A stretch of DNA of 64,000 bases from Pseudomonadales bacterium (lineage in GTDB: Bacteria; Pseudomonadota; Gammaproteobacteria; Pseudomonadales; UBA5862): NCBI GenBank assembly GCA_024234215.1, contig JACKOQ010000001.1, positions 806,001-870,000 of the forward strand. The letters run 5' to 3'. The position numbers were made by a program, and so were the translations under genes. Shown here piece by piece: positions 53,171 to 61,000 of this stretch. The notes beneath the pieces are model-generated. The model made no database searches. It was not told the origin of the DNA and was given only the letters and a program-made list of their open reading frames with translations. Numbering within the stretch: position 1 is the first letter of the stretch; the number at the start of each line of letters is the position of its first letter.

Positions 53171-54147
53171 GCGTGGAGCGCGGGTCGCCGCTGGTCAGCA
53201 TCGTGCTGCCCACCTATCGGCGGCCGCATCTGTTGCCCCACGCCATCCGCAGTGTGCTGGCGCAGAGCTACCCGCACTGGGAGCTGATCGTCGTCGATGA
53301 CAACTCGCCCGACCACACCCCCGAGGTGGTGGCGAGCTTCACCGATCCACGCATTCGTGCCGTGCGCAACGACCCCAACCTCAAGCTGCCGCGCACGCTG
53401 AACCGCGGCTTTGCGCTGGCCAGTGGCGAGCTGCTCACCTGGACCTCGGACGACAACCTCTACCACCCGCAGGCGATCGAGAAGATGGTGGCCCGCCTGC
53501 AACGTGGCGACTGCGATTTCGTCTATGCCGACTACTGGCTCTTCTCCGAACTGGATGCGGCAGGCGCGCCGCTCGACATCCAGCACGACCGCCTCCCCGA
53601 TCGACTGCAACTCGATCGCGGCAACCACATCGGCGCCTGCTTCATGTACAGCCGGGCGCTGGCCGAAGCGGTGGGAGAGTATGACCCCGAGCTGTTTCTG
53701 GTCGAGGACTACGACTACTTCATCCGCGCCGCCCGGCAGTTCCGCTTCGCCCACATCGCCGAGCCGCTCTACTACTTCAAGCGTGACGACGCCACCCTCT
53801 ACATCTCGCGCTACTGCGAGGTCAAGGCCTCCGATCTGCTGGTGCGCTACAGGAACGGCCTGCTCGATGGCGCCGGCGTGGTCGAGGCAGTGGTGGAACT
53901 GCTGCTGCGCAACATCGCCGGCCTGAAGAACCCGCTGCTGCGCGGCGGCCATGCGCTGCTGCGCACACGCTCGTTCAGGCTCACCAACTGGCACGCAAAA
54001 CTGACCAGTCACCACCTGCGGCGGCAACTGCACGGACCCGTGCTGGCGCTGCTCGACGGCTACCGCCAGCAGCAGCGCAGCTTTGGCGAGAGCCGGCAGG
54101 CGCTGGTGGCGCTGATCAACGCTCTGGGTGCGGTCAGCTACCAGTGA
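53167..54147 (+). CDS. Glycosyltransferase family 2 protein
   Basis: This 326-residue GT-A enzyme starts at ATG overlapping the wecB stop (ATGA). Features are VSIVLPTYRRPHLLPHAIRSVLAQ, LIVVDDNSPDHTPEVV, LKLPRTLNRGFALASGELLTW, and the DxD-equivalent in WTSDDNLYHPQAIEKM, with ELFLVEDYDYFIRAAR at the acceptor site. The C-terminal region is helical. The coupling to wecB suggests it could use a ManNAc-derived donor, but this is inference. The gene is GC-rich like its neighbours. Confidence 0.88.
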   Translation: MSVERGSPLVSIVLPTYRRPHLLPHAIRSVLAQSYPHWELIVVDDNSPDHTPEVVASFTDPRIRAVRNDPNLKLPRTLNRGFALASGELLTWTSDDNLYHPQAIEKMVARLQRGDCDFVYADYWLFSELDAAGAPLDIQHDRLPDRLQLDRGNHIGACFMYSRALAEAVGEYDPELFLVEDYDYFIRAARQFRFAHIAEPLYYFKRDDATLYISRYCEVKASDLLVRYRNGLLDGAGVVEAVVELLLRNIAGLKNPLLRGGHALLRTRSFRLTNWHAKLTSHHLRRQLHGPVLALLDGYRQQQRSFGESRQALVALINALGAVSYQ

Positions 54148-54178
54148 TGACAGCGCCAACGCAAGTCAGGAAGCCCCG

Positions 54179-55108
54179 ATGTCCTTCTTTCAAATTCTGA
54201 GTGACGCACTGCGCGGCCCGGCCCAGGCGCGTGCGGCGCACCGGCAGGCGCTGTTGCGCCAGCCCGGCATCCGTTCCGGCATCGAGCAGTTGCAGCAGCA
54301 CTGCCCGGCAGTGATCGAAGCCGATGAACCGGCACCGATCTTTCTGCTCTCGGCCGGCTGGCGCTCCGGTTCGACGCTGCTGCAGCGGCTGATCATGTCC
54401 GACGCCCGGGTGCTGATCTGGGGCGAACCCTATGACGAATGCGGACTGGTGCAGGCACTGGCCGGCACACTGCCGCCGTTCCGGCCCGACTGGCCGCCGG
54501 CCGACTACTTCTACGATGGTCGCCCCCCCGGCGACCTGTCGGGCAACTGGATCGCCAACCTGTTCCCGGCACTGAGTGACCTGCGCCAGGCGCATCGTGC
54601 CCTGTTCGACACCCTGTTCGGTGTGCCGGCAGCACGCGCCGGGGTGGCGCGCTGGGGCATCAAGGAGGTGCGCTTCGGCATCGAGCAGGGGCTCTATCTG
54701 CGCTGGCTCTACCCGCGGGCGCGCTTTCTGTTCCTCTACCGCCACCCGCTCGAAGCCTACCGCTCCTACAGCCGCTATGGCCGCAGCTGGTACGACACCT
54801 TCCCTGACCGACCAGTCTTCACCCCGACCGACTTCGGCCGCCACTGGTGCACGCTGATGGCAGGCTTCCTGCGCGATGCGCAGAAGCTGGACGCCCTGCT
54901 GGTGCGCTATGAAGATCTGATCGGCGAGCAGCCGCCGATCGACGCCATCGAGGCCCACCTCGACATCCACATCGACCGTGCCGTGCTGACCGACAAGGTC
55001 GGCAGCTCGGAGCGTGGTGGAGCCAAGGTGCGGGTCAACCGGCTGGAGCAGTGGCTGCTCAGGCGTGCGGTGGAGCCGGTGGCGTCGCAACTGGGCTATC
55101 TCTGGTAG
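54179..55108 (+). CDS. Sulfotransferase family protein
   Basis: The start at MSFFQILSDALRGPAQ has AGGAAG upstream and gives 309 residues. The PAPS 5'-phosphosulfate loop is IFLLSAGWRSGSTLLQRLI (about 57-75), with the RSGST core. The 3'-phosphate site is LFLYRHPLEAYRSYSRYG, matching the RxxxxxxxS pattern. LVRYEDL is a further family block. It would transfer sulfate from PAPS to a hydroxyl group, here most likely a sugar of the glycan made by this locus. PAPS-synthesis genes are not in the window. It is the last gene of the locus, 86 bases before mutL. Confidence 0.82.
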   Translation: MSFFQILSDALRGPAQARAAHRQALLRQPGIRSGIEQLQQHCPAVIEADEPAPIFLLSAGWRSGSTLLQRLIMSDARVLIWGEPYDECGLVQALAGTLPPFRPDWPPADYFYDGRPPGDLSGNWIANLFPALSDLRQAHRALFDTLFGVPAARAGVARWGIKEVRFGIEQGLYLRWLYPRARFLFLYRHPLEAYRSYSRYGRSWYDTFPDRPVFTPTDFGRHWCTLMAGFLRDAQKLDALLVRYEDLIGEQPPIDAIEAHLDIHIDRAVLTDKVGSSERGGAKVRVNRLEQWLLRRAVEPVASQLGYLW

Positions 55109-55151
55109 GCGCTGGTAGGCGAACGGCTCCCGCAACCCGGCTGAATTGGCC

Positions 55152-55157
55152 GATAAT
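55152..55157 (+). promoter_or_regulatory. Candidate -10 element of mutL
   Basis: GATAAT followed by TGGCGCC lies 37 bases before the mutL ATG. The -10 plus GGCGC pattern matches those at 12050 and 37228. No convincing -35 is seen. Confidence 0.35.
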
Positions 55158-55194
55158 TGGCGCCTCTCACTCAGAGTGCCCCACTTTGCCGCCG

Positions 55195-56985
55195 ATGAAA
55201 CCGATTCGCGAACTGCCCGCCGCACTCGCCAACCAGATTGCCGCCGGCGAGGTGGTCGAACGCCCCGCCTCGGTGCTGAAGGAGCTGCTCGAAAACAGCC
55301 TGGATGCGCAGGCCAGCTCGATCGACGTGGAGGTCGAGGCCGGCGGTGTCAGGCGGATTCAGGTGCGTGATGACGGCAGCGGGGTGCCGGGCGACCAGCT
55401 CGCGCTGGCGCTGGCGCGCCATGCCACCAGCAAGATCGCCCTGCTCGATGACCTGGAGCGCATCGCCACCCTCGGCTTTCGCGGCGAGGCACTCGCCAGC
55501 ATCGCCTCGGTGTCGAAGCTGAGCTTCACCTCCAACCCGCAGCACGACAGCACCCAGGGCTGGCGCATCAGCACCGAGGGGCTGGCCGACGGCCCGCAGC
55601 TGCTGCCGGCACCCCATCCGCGCGGCAGCAGCCTCGAAGTGCGCGAGCTCTTCTTCAACACCCCGGCACGGCGCCGCTTTCTGCGCAGCGAGCGCACCGA
55701 GTTCGAGCGTATCAACGAGCTGTTCAAGCAGATCGCCCTCAGCCGCTTCGATGTCGCCTTCTCACTGCGGCACAACCAGCGGCTGATCCATCGGCTCGAC
55801 GCCGTCACCGAACCGGGTTCGGCGCGCCGGGTCGAGCAGATTCTGGGACGCGACTTTCTCGAACAGGCGCTCGTCGTCGACCGCCACGGCGATGGCCTGC
55901 GGCTGTGGGGCTGGATCGGCATGCCGACCTTTTCGCGCAGCCAGGCCGACTTGCAGTACTTCTATGTCAATGGCCGGACCATCCGCGACAAGCTGGTCAG
56001 CCATGCGCTGCGGCAGGCCTATCGCGATGTGCTCTACCAGGGCCGCCATCCGGTCTGTCTGCTCTACCTCGAGATCGATCCGCTGGCGGTCGATGTCAAT
56101 GTCCATCCGACCAAGCATGAAGTGCGCTTCCGCGACAGTCGCGGCGTGCATGACTTCATCTACTCGGCACTGCACCGCGCCATTGCCGAACTGCAACCGG
56201 CCGATCGCATCGCGCTGTCGGCCGCGCCGATCAGTGACCGGCCGCAGCCGGGGCTGTATGGCGCGGCGGCGCCGCTGCAGCAACAGCCGCTGGCGCTGCG
56301 TCCGCCCACTGCGGCGGTGACACCGAACCAGGTGGCGGAGAGCCTGACCTTCTACGCCGCACTGGCGCAGCCACTGGCCGAAGCCGCAGCGGACGAGGCA
56401 GAGCCACCGCTCGGCCATGCGCTGGGGCAGTTGCATGAGATCTACATTCTGGCGCAGAACCGGCAGGGGCTGGTGCTGGTCGACATGCATGCCGCCCATG
56501 AACGCATCCTCTATGAGCGGCTGAAGCGCAGCCATGATCAGGCGCCGCTCGCCTGCCAGCCGCTGCTGCTGCCGCTGTCGCTGCCGGCCACGCCGGCCGA
56601 GGTCGAACTGCTCGACGCCTGCGGCGAACTGCTGCGGCGGCTCGGCATCGACGCCGAGCCACTGGGGCCACAGCAGATCGTCCTGCGCAGCCTGCCGGCA
56701 CTGCTGGCCCAGGTCGATGCGGCCCAACTGCTGCGTGACATTCTGGCCGACCTGCGCACCCATGGCCGCAGCGACCGGGTCGAACTGGAGCGCAACCAGT
56801 TGCTGGCCACCATCGCCTGCCACGGCGCGGTGCGGGCCCGACGGCGGCTGACCCTGCCGGAGATGAATGCGCTGCTGCGCGACATCGAGCAGACCGAACG
56901 CAACGGCCAGTGCAACCATGGCCGCCCCACCTGGATGCAGATCGAGCTGGCGACGGTCGATCAGTGGTTTCTGCGCGGGCGCTGA
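55195..56985 (+). CDS. mutL: DNA mismatch repair protein MutL
   Basis: MutL connects MutS mismatch recognition to strand cutting. The start at MKPIRELPAALANQIAAGEV gives 596 residues. The N-terminal GHKL ATPase shows KELLENSLDAQA, VRDDGSGV, GFRGEALASIASVSK and NTPARRRFLRS. The C-terminal domain carries the latent endonuclease motif as DMHAAHERILYE (usual form DQHAxxExxxxE), plus ACHGAVRA and CNHGRPTW. So this is the nicking type found in bacteria without MutH, unlike enteric MutL. In many gammaproteobacteria mutL is followed by miaA and hfq; here it is followed by a PEP-CTERM gene. Confidence 0.95.
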   Translation: MKPIRELPAALANQIAAGEVVERPASVLKELLENSLDAQASSIDVEVEAGGVRRIQVRDDGSGVPGDQLALALARHATSKIALLDDLERIATLGFRGEALASIASVSKLSFTSNPQHDSTQGWRISTEGLADGPQLLPAPHPRGSSLEVRELFFNTPARRRFLRSERTEFERINELFKQIALSRFDVAFSLRHNQRLIHRLDAVTEPGSARRVEQILGRDFLEQALVVDRHGDGLRLWGWIGMPTFSRSQADLQYFYVNGRTIRDKLVSHALRQAYRDVLYQGRHPVCLLYLEIDPLAVDVNVHPTKHEVRFRDSRGVHDFIYSALHRAIAELQPADRIALSAAPISDRPQPGLYGAAAPLQQQPLALRPPTAAVTPNQVAESLTFYAALAQPLAEAAADEAEPPLGHALGQLHEIYILAQNRQGLVLVDMHAAHERILYERLKRSHDQAPLACQPLLLPLSLPATPAEVELLDACGELLRRLGIDAEPLGPQQIVLRSLPALLAQVDAAQLLRDILADLRTHGRSDRVELERNQLLATIACHGAVRARRRLTLPEMNALLRDIEQTERNGQCNHGRPTWMQIELATVDQWFLRGR

Positions 56986-57170
56986 ACGGGTCGAAAGCCA
57001 CCGATCGGCCAGCGCAGCGCAGCCGTTGCAGGCAGGGTTGCAGGTTTTTTTTTGAAGAGTGCTATAAGGGCTTGCCCGGGCGAAACCCTGATGCCCTCTA
57101 CTGGCTTTCACGGAGGAGTGTTCACAGTGATGGAGTCTATTACAACTTTGTCAACTACAGGATGATCCTT

Positions 57171-57851
57171 ATGAAACTGAAATCTCTAAAAGCTTTAGTA
57201 TTAAATATCATATTGATATCTCTCACCTTATGGGGTGGTCACGCGCGGGCTGCACTTATTACAGTTGTTAACCCGTCCTTTGAAATTCTTCCGGTTACCG
57301 GTCTTCCCAACAGTTGCGGAACAGGTTGTAGCTACAGCGAGGAACTCATTCCAGGGTGGAAAAATATACCTTTCCTTGGACTCGGCCTCTCCAGTGGGCA
57401 ATTTCGTCCCGGCACCGACGTTGGCAATACGACCTACTTCGACTCGCTTTCCGATGGCATCACATCGGTCTATACCTCGATCCCTGGAATCGTGCAGACG
57501 GTAGGTGCAGTAGTTCAACAAGGGGTCATTTACACCTTGTTAGTAGACGTTGGCTACAGAAAGGATGCCAGCCCCGGGGGTGTTCCACGTCTCAAAGTGA
57601 ACGATGTTTTCTATGACGGAATAGGAACGCCCGTGGTCGGCGGGTGGGCGCCGTTCACCGCGACCTACGTAGGATTAGCCGCTGACGTAGGTCAGCCAAT
57701 CACGATTTTTTTAGACTCTGCATCCTTCCAAGGGAACTTCGACAATGTGCGCTTGCATGCAACCCCTAGCGCCGTTCCGCTGCCGCAGACTTGGGCGCTG
57801 CTGCTCCCGGCCATCGGCATGGTGGGAATGATGAAGCGCCGCAAGGCGTGA
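57171..57851 (+). CDS. PEP-CTERM sorting-domain secreted protein
   Basis: The start ATG 57171 (MKLKSLKALVLNIILIS) has AGGA eight bases upstream; the product is 226 residues. A signal peptide ends near GGHARA. The mature part begins with the DUF642/galactose-binding-like pattern NPSFEILPVTG, continues with IPGW and ends in FLDSASFQGNFDNVRL. At the C-terminus, VPLPQTWALLLPAIGMVGMM and a basic RRKA form a PEP-CTERM sorting signal in its VPLP variant, processed by an exosortase. No exosortase gene is in the window. The gene is distinctly AT-richer than its neighbours and stands alone, so it was probably acquired. A run of nine T (57045-57053) lies in the 185-base gap before it. Confidence 0.82.
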   Translation: MKLKSLKALVLNIILISLTLWGGHARAALITVVNPSFEILPVTGLPNSCGTGCSYSEELIPGWKNIPFLGLGLSSGQFRPGTDVGNTTYFDSLSDGITSVYTSIPGIVQTVGAVVQQGVIYTLLVDVGYRKDASPGGVPRLKVNDVFYDGIGTPVVGGWAPFTATYVGLAADVGQPITIFLDSASFQGNFDNVRLHATPSAVPLPQTWALLLPAIGMVGMMKRRKA

Positions 57852-57982
57852 GCCGCTGACCGCTCCCGGGCGCAGCGGCAGCGGGCCGTTGGGCACCGGT
57901 AGCCGGTGGAAGGTGACGCAGCCATGACGCTGCGGTTCAGACGAAAGTGGGGGAGGCGCCTGAGGGCCCTCCCCCACTGCAT

Positions 57983-58744
57983 TCAGGTGGCCGAGATGCC
58001 GCCATCGACCATGTAGGTGGCACCGGTCAGGAAGCTGGCGCGGTCGCTGACCAGAAACAGCATCAGTTCGGCGACCTCTTCCGGCTGGCCGTAGCGGCCG
58101 AGCGGAATGCCGGAGGCCACCCGCTCCTTCGCCAGCTCCGGCGCCGACGGCGCCATCCCCTGCTCCAGCGAGCGCATCATGCGGGTGTCGATCGGCGAGG
58201 GGTTGACGGTGTTGACCCTGATCTTGAACGGCGCGCCTTCGCGCGATGCGCTGCGCATCATGCCGACGACGGCATGTTTGCTGGTGACATAGGGCGACAG
58301 GCCGGGCCCGCCCTTGATGCCGGCGGTCGAGGAGGTGATGACGATGCTGCCACCGCCGCTCTTCTGCATTTCGGCCATCACATACTTGAGCCCGAGCCAG
58401 ACGCCACGCACATTGACCGCCATCACCCGGTCGAACATCTCGATCGGTGAGTCGGTGATCGGCGCCACCACGCCCTCGATGCCGGCGTTGTTCAGAAAGC
58501 CGTCGATGCGGCCAAAGCGTGCCACGGTTTCGTCGACATAGCGCTTCACCTGTTCGGGCTGGGTGACATCGGCCTGGCACCAGGCGACGTCGGGGCCGAT
58601 CGATCTGGCCACTTCGCCGAGTGGCCCCGGGTCGAGGTCCACCAGCATCAGCCGGGCGCCTTCGGCGTGGAAGCGCCGTGCGGCCGCCTGGCCGATGCCG
58701 CCGGCGGCGCCGGTGATGATGCAGACACGCTCTTTGAGCTCCAT
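57983..58744 (-). CDS. Short-chain dehydrogenase/reductase family oxidoreductase
   Basis: This 253-residue classical SDR has the cofactor motif ITGAAGGIGQAAARRF (TGxxxGxG), an aspartate after the second strand (LVDLD) favouring NAD(H), the NNAG motif, a catalytic serine in IVITSSTAGIKG, and YVTSK giving the catalytic Tyr and Lys. The end, FLTGATYMVDGGISAT, is typical of tetramer-forming SDRs. The substrate is unknown. AGGAGAATAAC precedes the ATG. It lies 22 bases downstream of the RraA-like gene on the same strand, so the two may be cotranscribed. Confidence 0.88.
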   Translation of the reverse strand: MELKERVCIITGAAGGIGQAAARRFHAEGARLMLVDLDPGPLGEVARSIGPDVAWCQADVTQPEQVKRYVDETVARFGRIDGFLNNAGIEGVVAPITDSPIEMFDRVMAVNVRGVWLGLKYVMAEMQKSGGGSIVITSSTAGIKGGPGLSPYVTSKHAVVGMMRSASREGAPFKIRVNTVNPSPIDTRMMRSLEQGMAPSAPELAKERVASGIPLGRYGQPEEVAELMLFLVSDRASFLTGATYMVDGGISAT

Positions 58745-58766
58745 TGTTATTCTCCTTCGGTCGGTT

Positions 58767-59246
58767 TCAGATCAGTTTTGAAGCGCTGACGATGATGCCA
58801 TTGTTGTCGGCATAGAGATACTCGCCGGGGTTGAAGGTGACGCCGCCGAAGGTGACCGGCACGTCGAGGTCGCCGATGCCGCGTTTTTCGGTCTTCATCG
58901 GACAGGTGGTCAATGCCTGCACGCCGAGGTCGGTCTCGGCGAGCGCGTCGACATCGCGGATGGCGCCATAGATGACGATGCCCTGCCAGCCATTCTTGGC
59001 GGCCTCCTCGGCCAGCATGTCGCCGAGCAGCGAACGGCGGCTGGAGCCGCCGCCATCGACCACCAGCACCTTGCCACGGCCGTTCTGGCCGACCTGGCTC
59101 TTGACCAGCGAGTTGTCTTCAAAGCATTTGATGGTGACGATCTGGCCACCGAAGGCGGAGCGGCCGCCATAGTTGCCGAACATCGGCTCGACGAGACGGA
59201 TCTTGTCGGCAAACTGGTCGCAAAGGTCGGGGGTGCTGATGCTCAT
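58767..59246 (-). CDS. rraA: RraA family protein (RNase E inhibitor / HMG aldolase fold)
   Basis: The start at MSISTPDLCDQFADKIRLVEP has AGGAG upstream, giving 159 residues, the usual RraA length; an open extension of 70 codons is not family-like. RraA landmarks are FGGQIVTIKCFEDNSLVKS, VLVVDGGGSSRRSLLGDMLAE, GIVIYGAIRDVDAL and FGGVTFNPGEYLYADNNGI. The GD...RD pattern (GDMLAE, then IRDVD) is also that of 4-hydroxy-4-methyl-2-oxoglutarate/oxaloacetate aldolases, so an enzymatic role is possible. Regulation of RNase E is known for the E. coli protein only. Confidence 0.85.
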   Translation of the reverse strand: MSISTPDLCDQFADKIRLVEPMFGNYGGRSAFGGQIVTIKCFEDNSLVKSQVGQNGRGKVLVVDGGGSSRRSLLGDMLAEEAAKNGWQGIVIYGAIRDVDALAETDLGVQALTTCPMKTEKRGIGDLDVPVTFGGVTFNPGEYLYADNNGIIVSASKLI

Positions 59247-59416
59247 TGCTGCTCCTGGGTTGTGCATGGCTGGGTGCGTGCCGTCTGCCGTTGCGCCTGC
59301 AATCGGCGGCGCTGCGTGCGGGTCGGCCGCGCTGGCCGGCATGTTACCACCGCGGCGGCTTGTCGCATCCGGGCTTTCGCCCGATACTGGCGCCATGTCG
59401 AAAGAGGGAGTCCCCG

Positions 59417-59971
59417 GTGCAGACGTTGCGCAATCAATTTCTGATCGCGATGCCACAGCTCGAGGGATCGCTCTTTGCCCAGAGTCTGATCTTTCTTTGC
59501 GAGCACAGCGCGCAGGGGGCGATGGGGCTGATCGTCAACCGGCCGCTGCCGATGCAGCTCGGCGAGATTCTCGACCAGTTGCAGATCGACAGCCATGCCG
59601 GGCCCGCCCGCGAGGCGCCGCTCTACTTTGGCGGACCGGTGCAGAGCGAACAGGGCTTCATTCTGCACCGCGGTCCTGCGCGCTACCTCTCGTCACTGCA
59701 GGTGAGTGACGAGGTCGTGCTGTGCACCTCACGCGATGCGCTGGAGGCGATCGGCGCCAATGACGGCCCGGCCGACTACTTGGTGGCACTGGGCTATGCC
59801 GGCTGGAGCGAGGGGCAGCTCGAGCAGGAGCTGGCCGACAACGCCTGGCTCACGGTGCCGGCCACGACCGATCTGCTCTTCACGGCCGAACCGTCGCGCC
59901 GCGCCGCGGCCGCCGCCGCCACCCTCGGCATCAACCTCAGTCTGCTCCATGCCCAGCCCGGACATGCCTGA
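59417..59971 (+). CDS. YqgE/AlgH family protein (UPF0301)
   Basis: The start is placed at a GTG (VQTLRNQFLIAMPQLEG) with GGGAG seven bases upstream, giving 184 residues, the normal family length. Family blocks are LRNQFLIAMPQLEGSLFAQS, GAMGLIVNRPL, LYFGGPVQSEQGFILH and LGYAGWSEGQLEQELADNAWL. The fold is known but the function is not established; in Pseudomonas the homologue was named AlgH from an alginate link. The yqgE-ruvX order is conserved across gammaproteobacteria, and the two genes overlap by a few bases. Confidence 0.9.
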   Translation: MQTLRNQFLIAMPQLEGSLFAQSLIFLCEHSAQGAMGLIVNRPLPMQLGEILDQLQIDSHAGPAREAPLYFGGPVQSEQGFILHRGPARYLSSLQVSDEVVLCTSRDALEAIGANDGPADYLVALGYAGWSEGQLEQELADNAWLTVPATTDLLFTAEPSRRAAAAAATLGINLSLLHAQPGHA

Positions 59972-60458
59972 AGTGACGCCGTGCAGCCAGCAGGTCGTGC
60001 TCGGGTTCGACTTCGGCTCCAGACGCATCGGCGTGGCGGTGGGGCAGGGGCTCACCGGTCGGGCCACGCCACTGCGGGTGCTGCCGGCACGCGACGGCAT
60101 CGCCGACTGGGCGCAGTTCGACCGGCTGATCGCCGAGTGGCAACCGGGCTCACTGCTGGTGGGCGAGCCACTCAACATGGATGGCAGCGCCAGCGAGATG
60201 ACGTTGCGTGCGCGCAAGTTCGCCAACCGGCTGCGCGAGCGCTACCGGCTGCCGGTGCATCTGGTGGATGAGCGGCTCTCCAGCTTCGAAGCGCGGGGTC
60301 GGCAACTGGAACGGCGGCGGCAGCAGCGGCCGCCGCGATCGAATGAACCCGGCATCGACGCGCAGGCCGCCTGCCTGATCGTCGAGACCTTTCTGCATGA
60401 AGCGTCGATGGCGCGGCGGCAGGGCGCGGACATCAATCTGGAGCAGTCGAATGGTTGA
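59964..60458 (+). CDS. ruvX: Putative Holliday junction resolvase / 16S rRNA processing nuclease RuvX (YqgF)
   Basis: This RNase H-fold protein of about 164 residues starts at MPEVTPCSQQVVLGFDFGSRR; an ATG at 59949 is five codons earlier in frame. Family motifs are LGFDFGSRRIGVAVG with the first catalytic aspartate, LLVGEPLNMDGSASEMTLRA, VHLVDERLSSFEA and a late aspartate in EPGIDAQAACLIVE. YqgF is essential in E. coli for 5' 16S rRNA maturation. The start overlaps yqgE by 8 bases, and its stop overlaps pyrR by 8 bases. Confidence 0.92.
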   Translation: MPEVTPCSQQVVLGFDFGSRRIGVAVGQGLTGRATPLRVLPARDGIADWAQFDRLIAEWQPGSLLVGEPLNMDGSASEMTLRARKFANRLRERYRLPVHLVDERLSSFEARGRQLERRRQQRPPRSNEPGIDAQAACLIVETFLHEASMARRQGADINLEQSNG

Positions 60459-60960
60459 ACTTCCGGCGGTGGATCTGTTGCTCGATGCGATGGCCGCAGC
60501 GTTGCGCCAGCAGCTCGCTGCGTTGCGAATCAGTCGGCCGGCCATGGTCGGCATTCGCACCGGCGGCGTCTGGGTGGCCGAGCAGCTGCATCAGCGGCTG
60601 GGTCTCGACGAACCGCTCGGCACGCTCGACATCGGCTTCTACCGCGATGACTTCACCCGCATCGGCCTGCAACCGAAGGTGGCGCCGTCGCAACTGCCCT
60701 TCGCGGTCGATGGTCGCGCGCTGCTGCTGGTGGATGACGTGATCATGAGTGGCCGAACCATTCGCGCCGCGCTCAATGAGCTGTTCGACTATGGTCGGCC
60801 GGCCTCGGTGATGCTGGCGGTGCTGATCGACCTGCCGCAGCGTGAGCTGCCGATCCAGCCCGATGTGTGTGGCGAGCGGCTGCTGCTGGCGCCGGGTGAG
60901 CGGATCAAGCTGACCGGGCCGCAGCCGCTGTCGCTGCGCCTCGAACGCACCGCCCCGTGA
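60451..60960 (+). CDS. pyrR: PyrR bifunctional regulator / uracil phosphoribosyltransferase
   Basis: This 169-residue type I phosphoribosyltransferase fold protein starts at MVELPAVDLLLDAMA with GGAG upstream, overlapping ruvX by 8 bases. The PRPP-binding loop is ALLLVDDVIMSGRTIRAALNEL (about 90-111), the signature of PyrR. The N-terminal block VGIRTGGVWVAEQL and the flexible hood FYRDDFTRIG also fit. In Gram-positives PyrR binds pyr mRNA to cause attenuation; in Pseudomonas relatives it acts on pyr gene expression in a less settled way. It leads directly into pyrB, 40 bases downstream, and no attenuator hairpin is visible in that gap. Confidence 0.92.
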   Translation: MVELPAVDLLLDAMAAALRQQLAALRISRPAMVGIRTGGVWVAEQLHQRLGLDEPLGTLDIGFYRDDFTRIGLQPKVAPSQLPFAVDGRALLLVDDVIMSGRTIRAALNELFDYGRPASVMLAVLIDLPQRELPIQPDVCGERLLLAPGERIKLTGPQPLSLRLERTAP

Positions 60961-61000
60961 TTGTTGGCCGACCCGGAGCCAGCGGTTACACTGCGCGCCG

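Noticed and set aside
57045..57053. Run of nine T after mutL as an intrinsic terminator
   Set aside because: No stable stem precedes it; only a GTTGCAGG direct repeat is present. It is not called as a terminator.
60961..61000. Promoter for a leaderless pyrB mRNA (TACACT at 60987)
   Set aside because: The -35 is poor and pyrR lies 40 bases upstream in an apparent operon. It is noted only in the pyrB entry.
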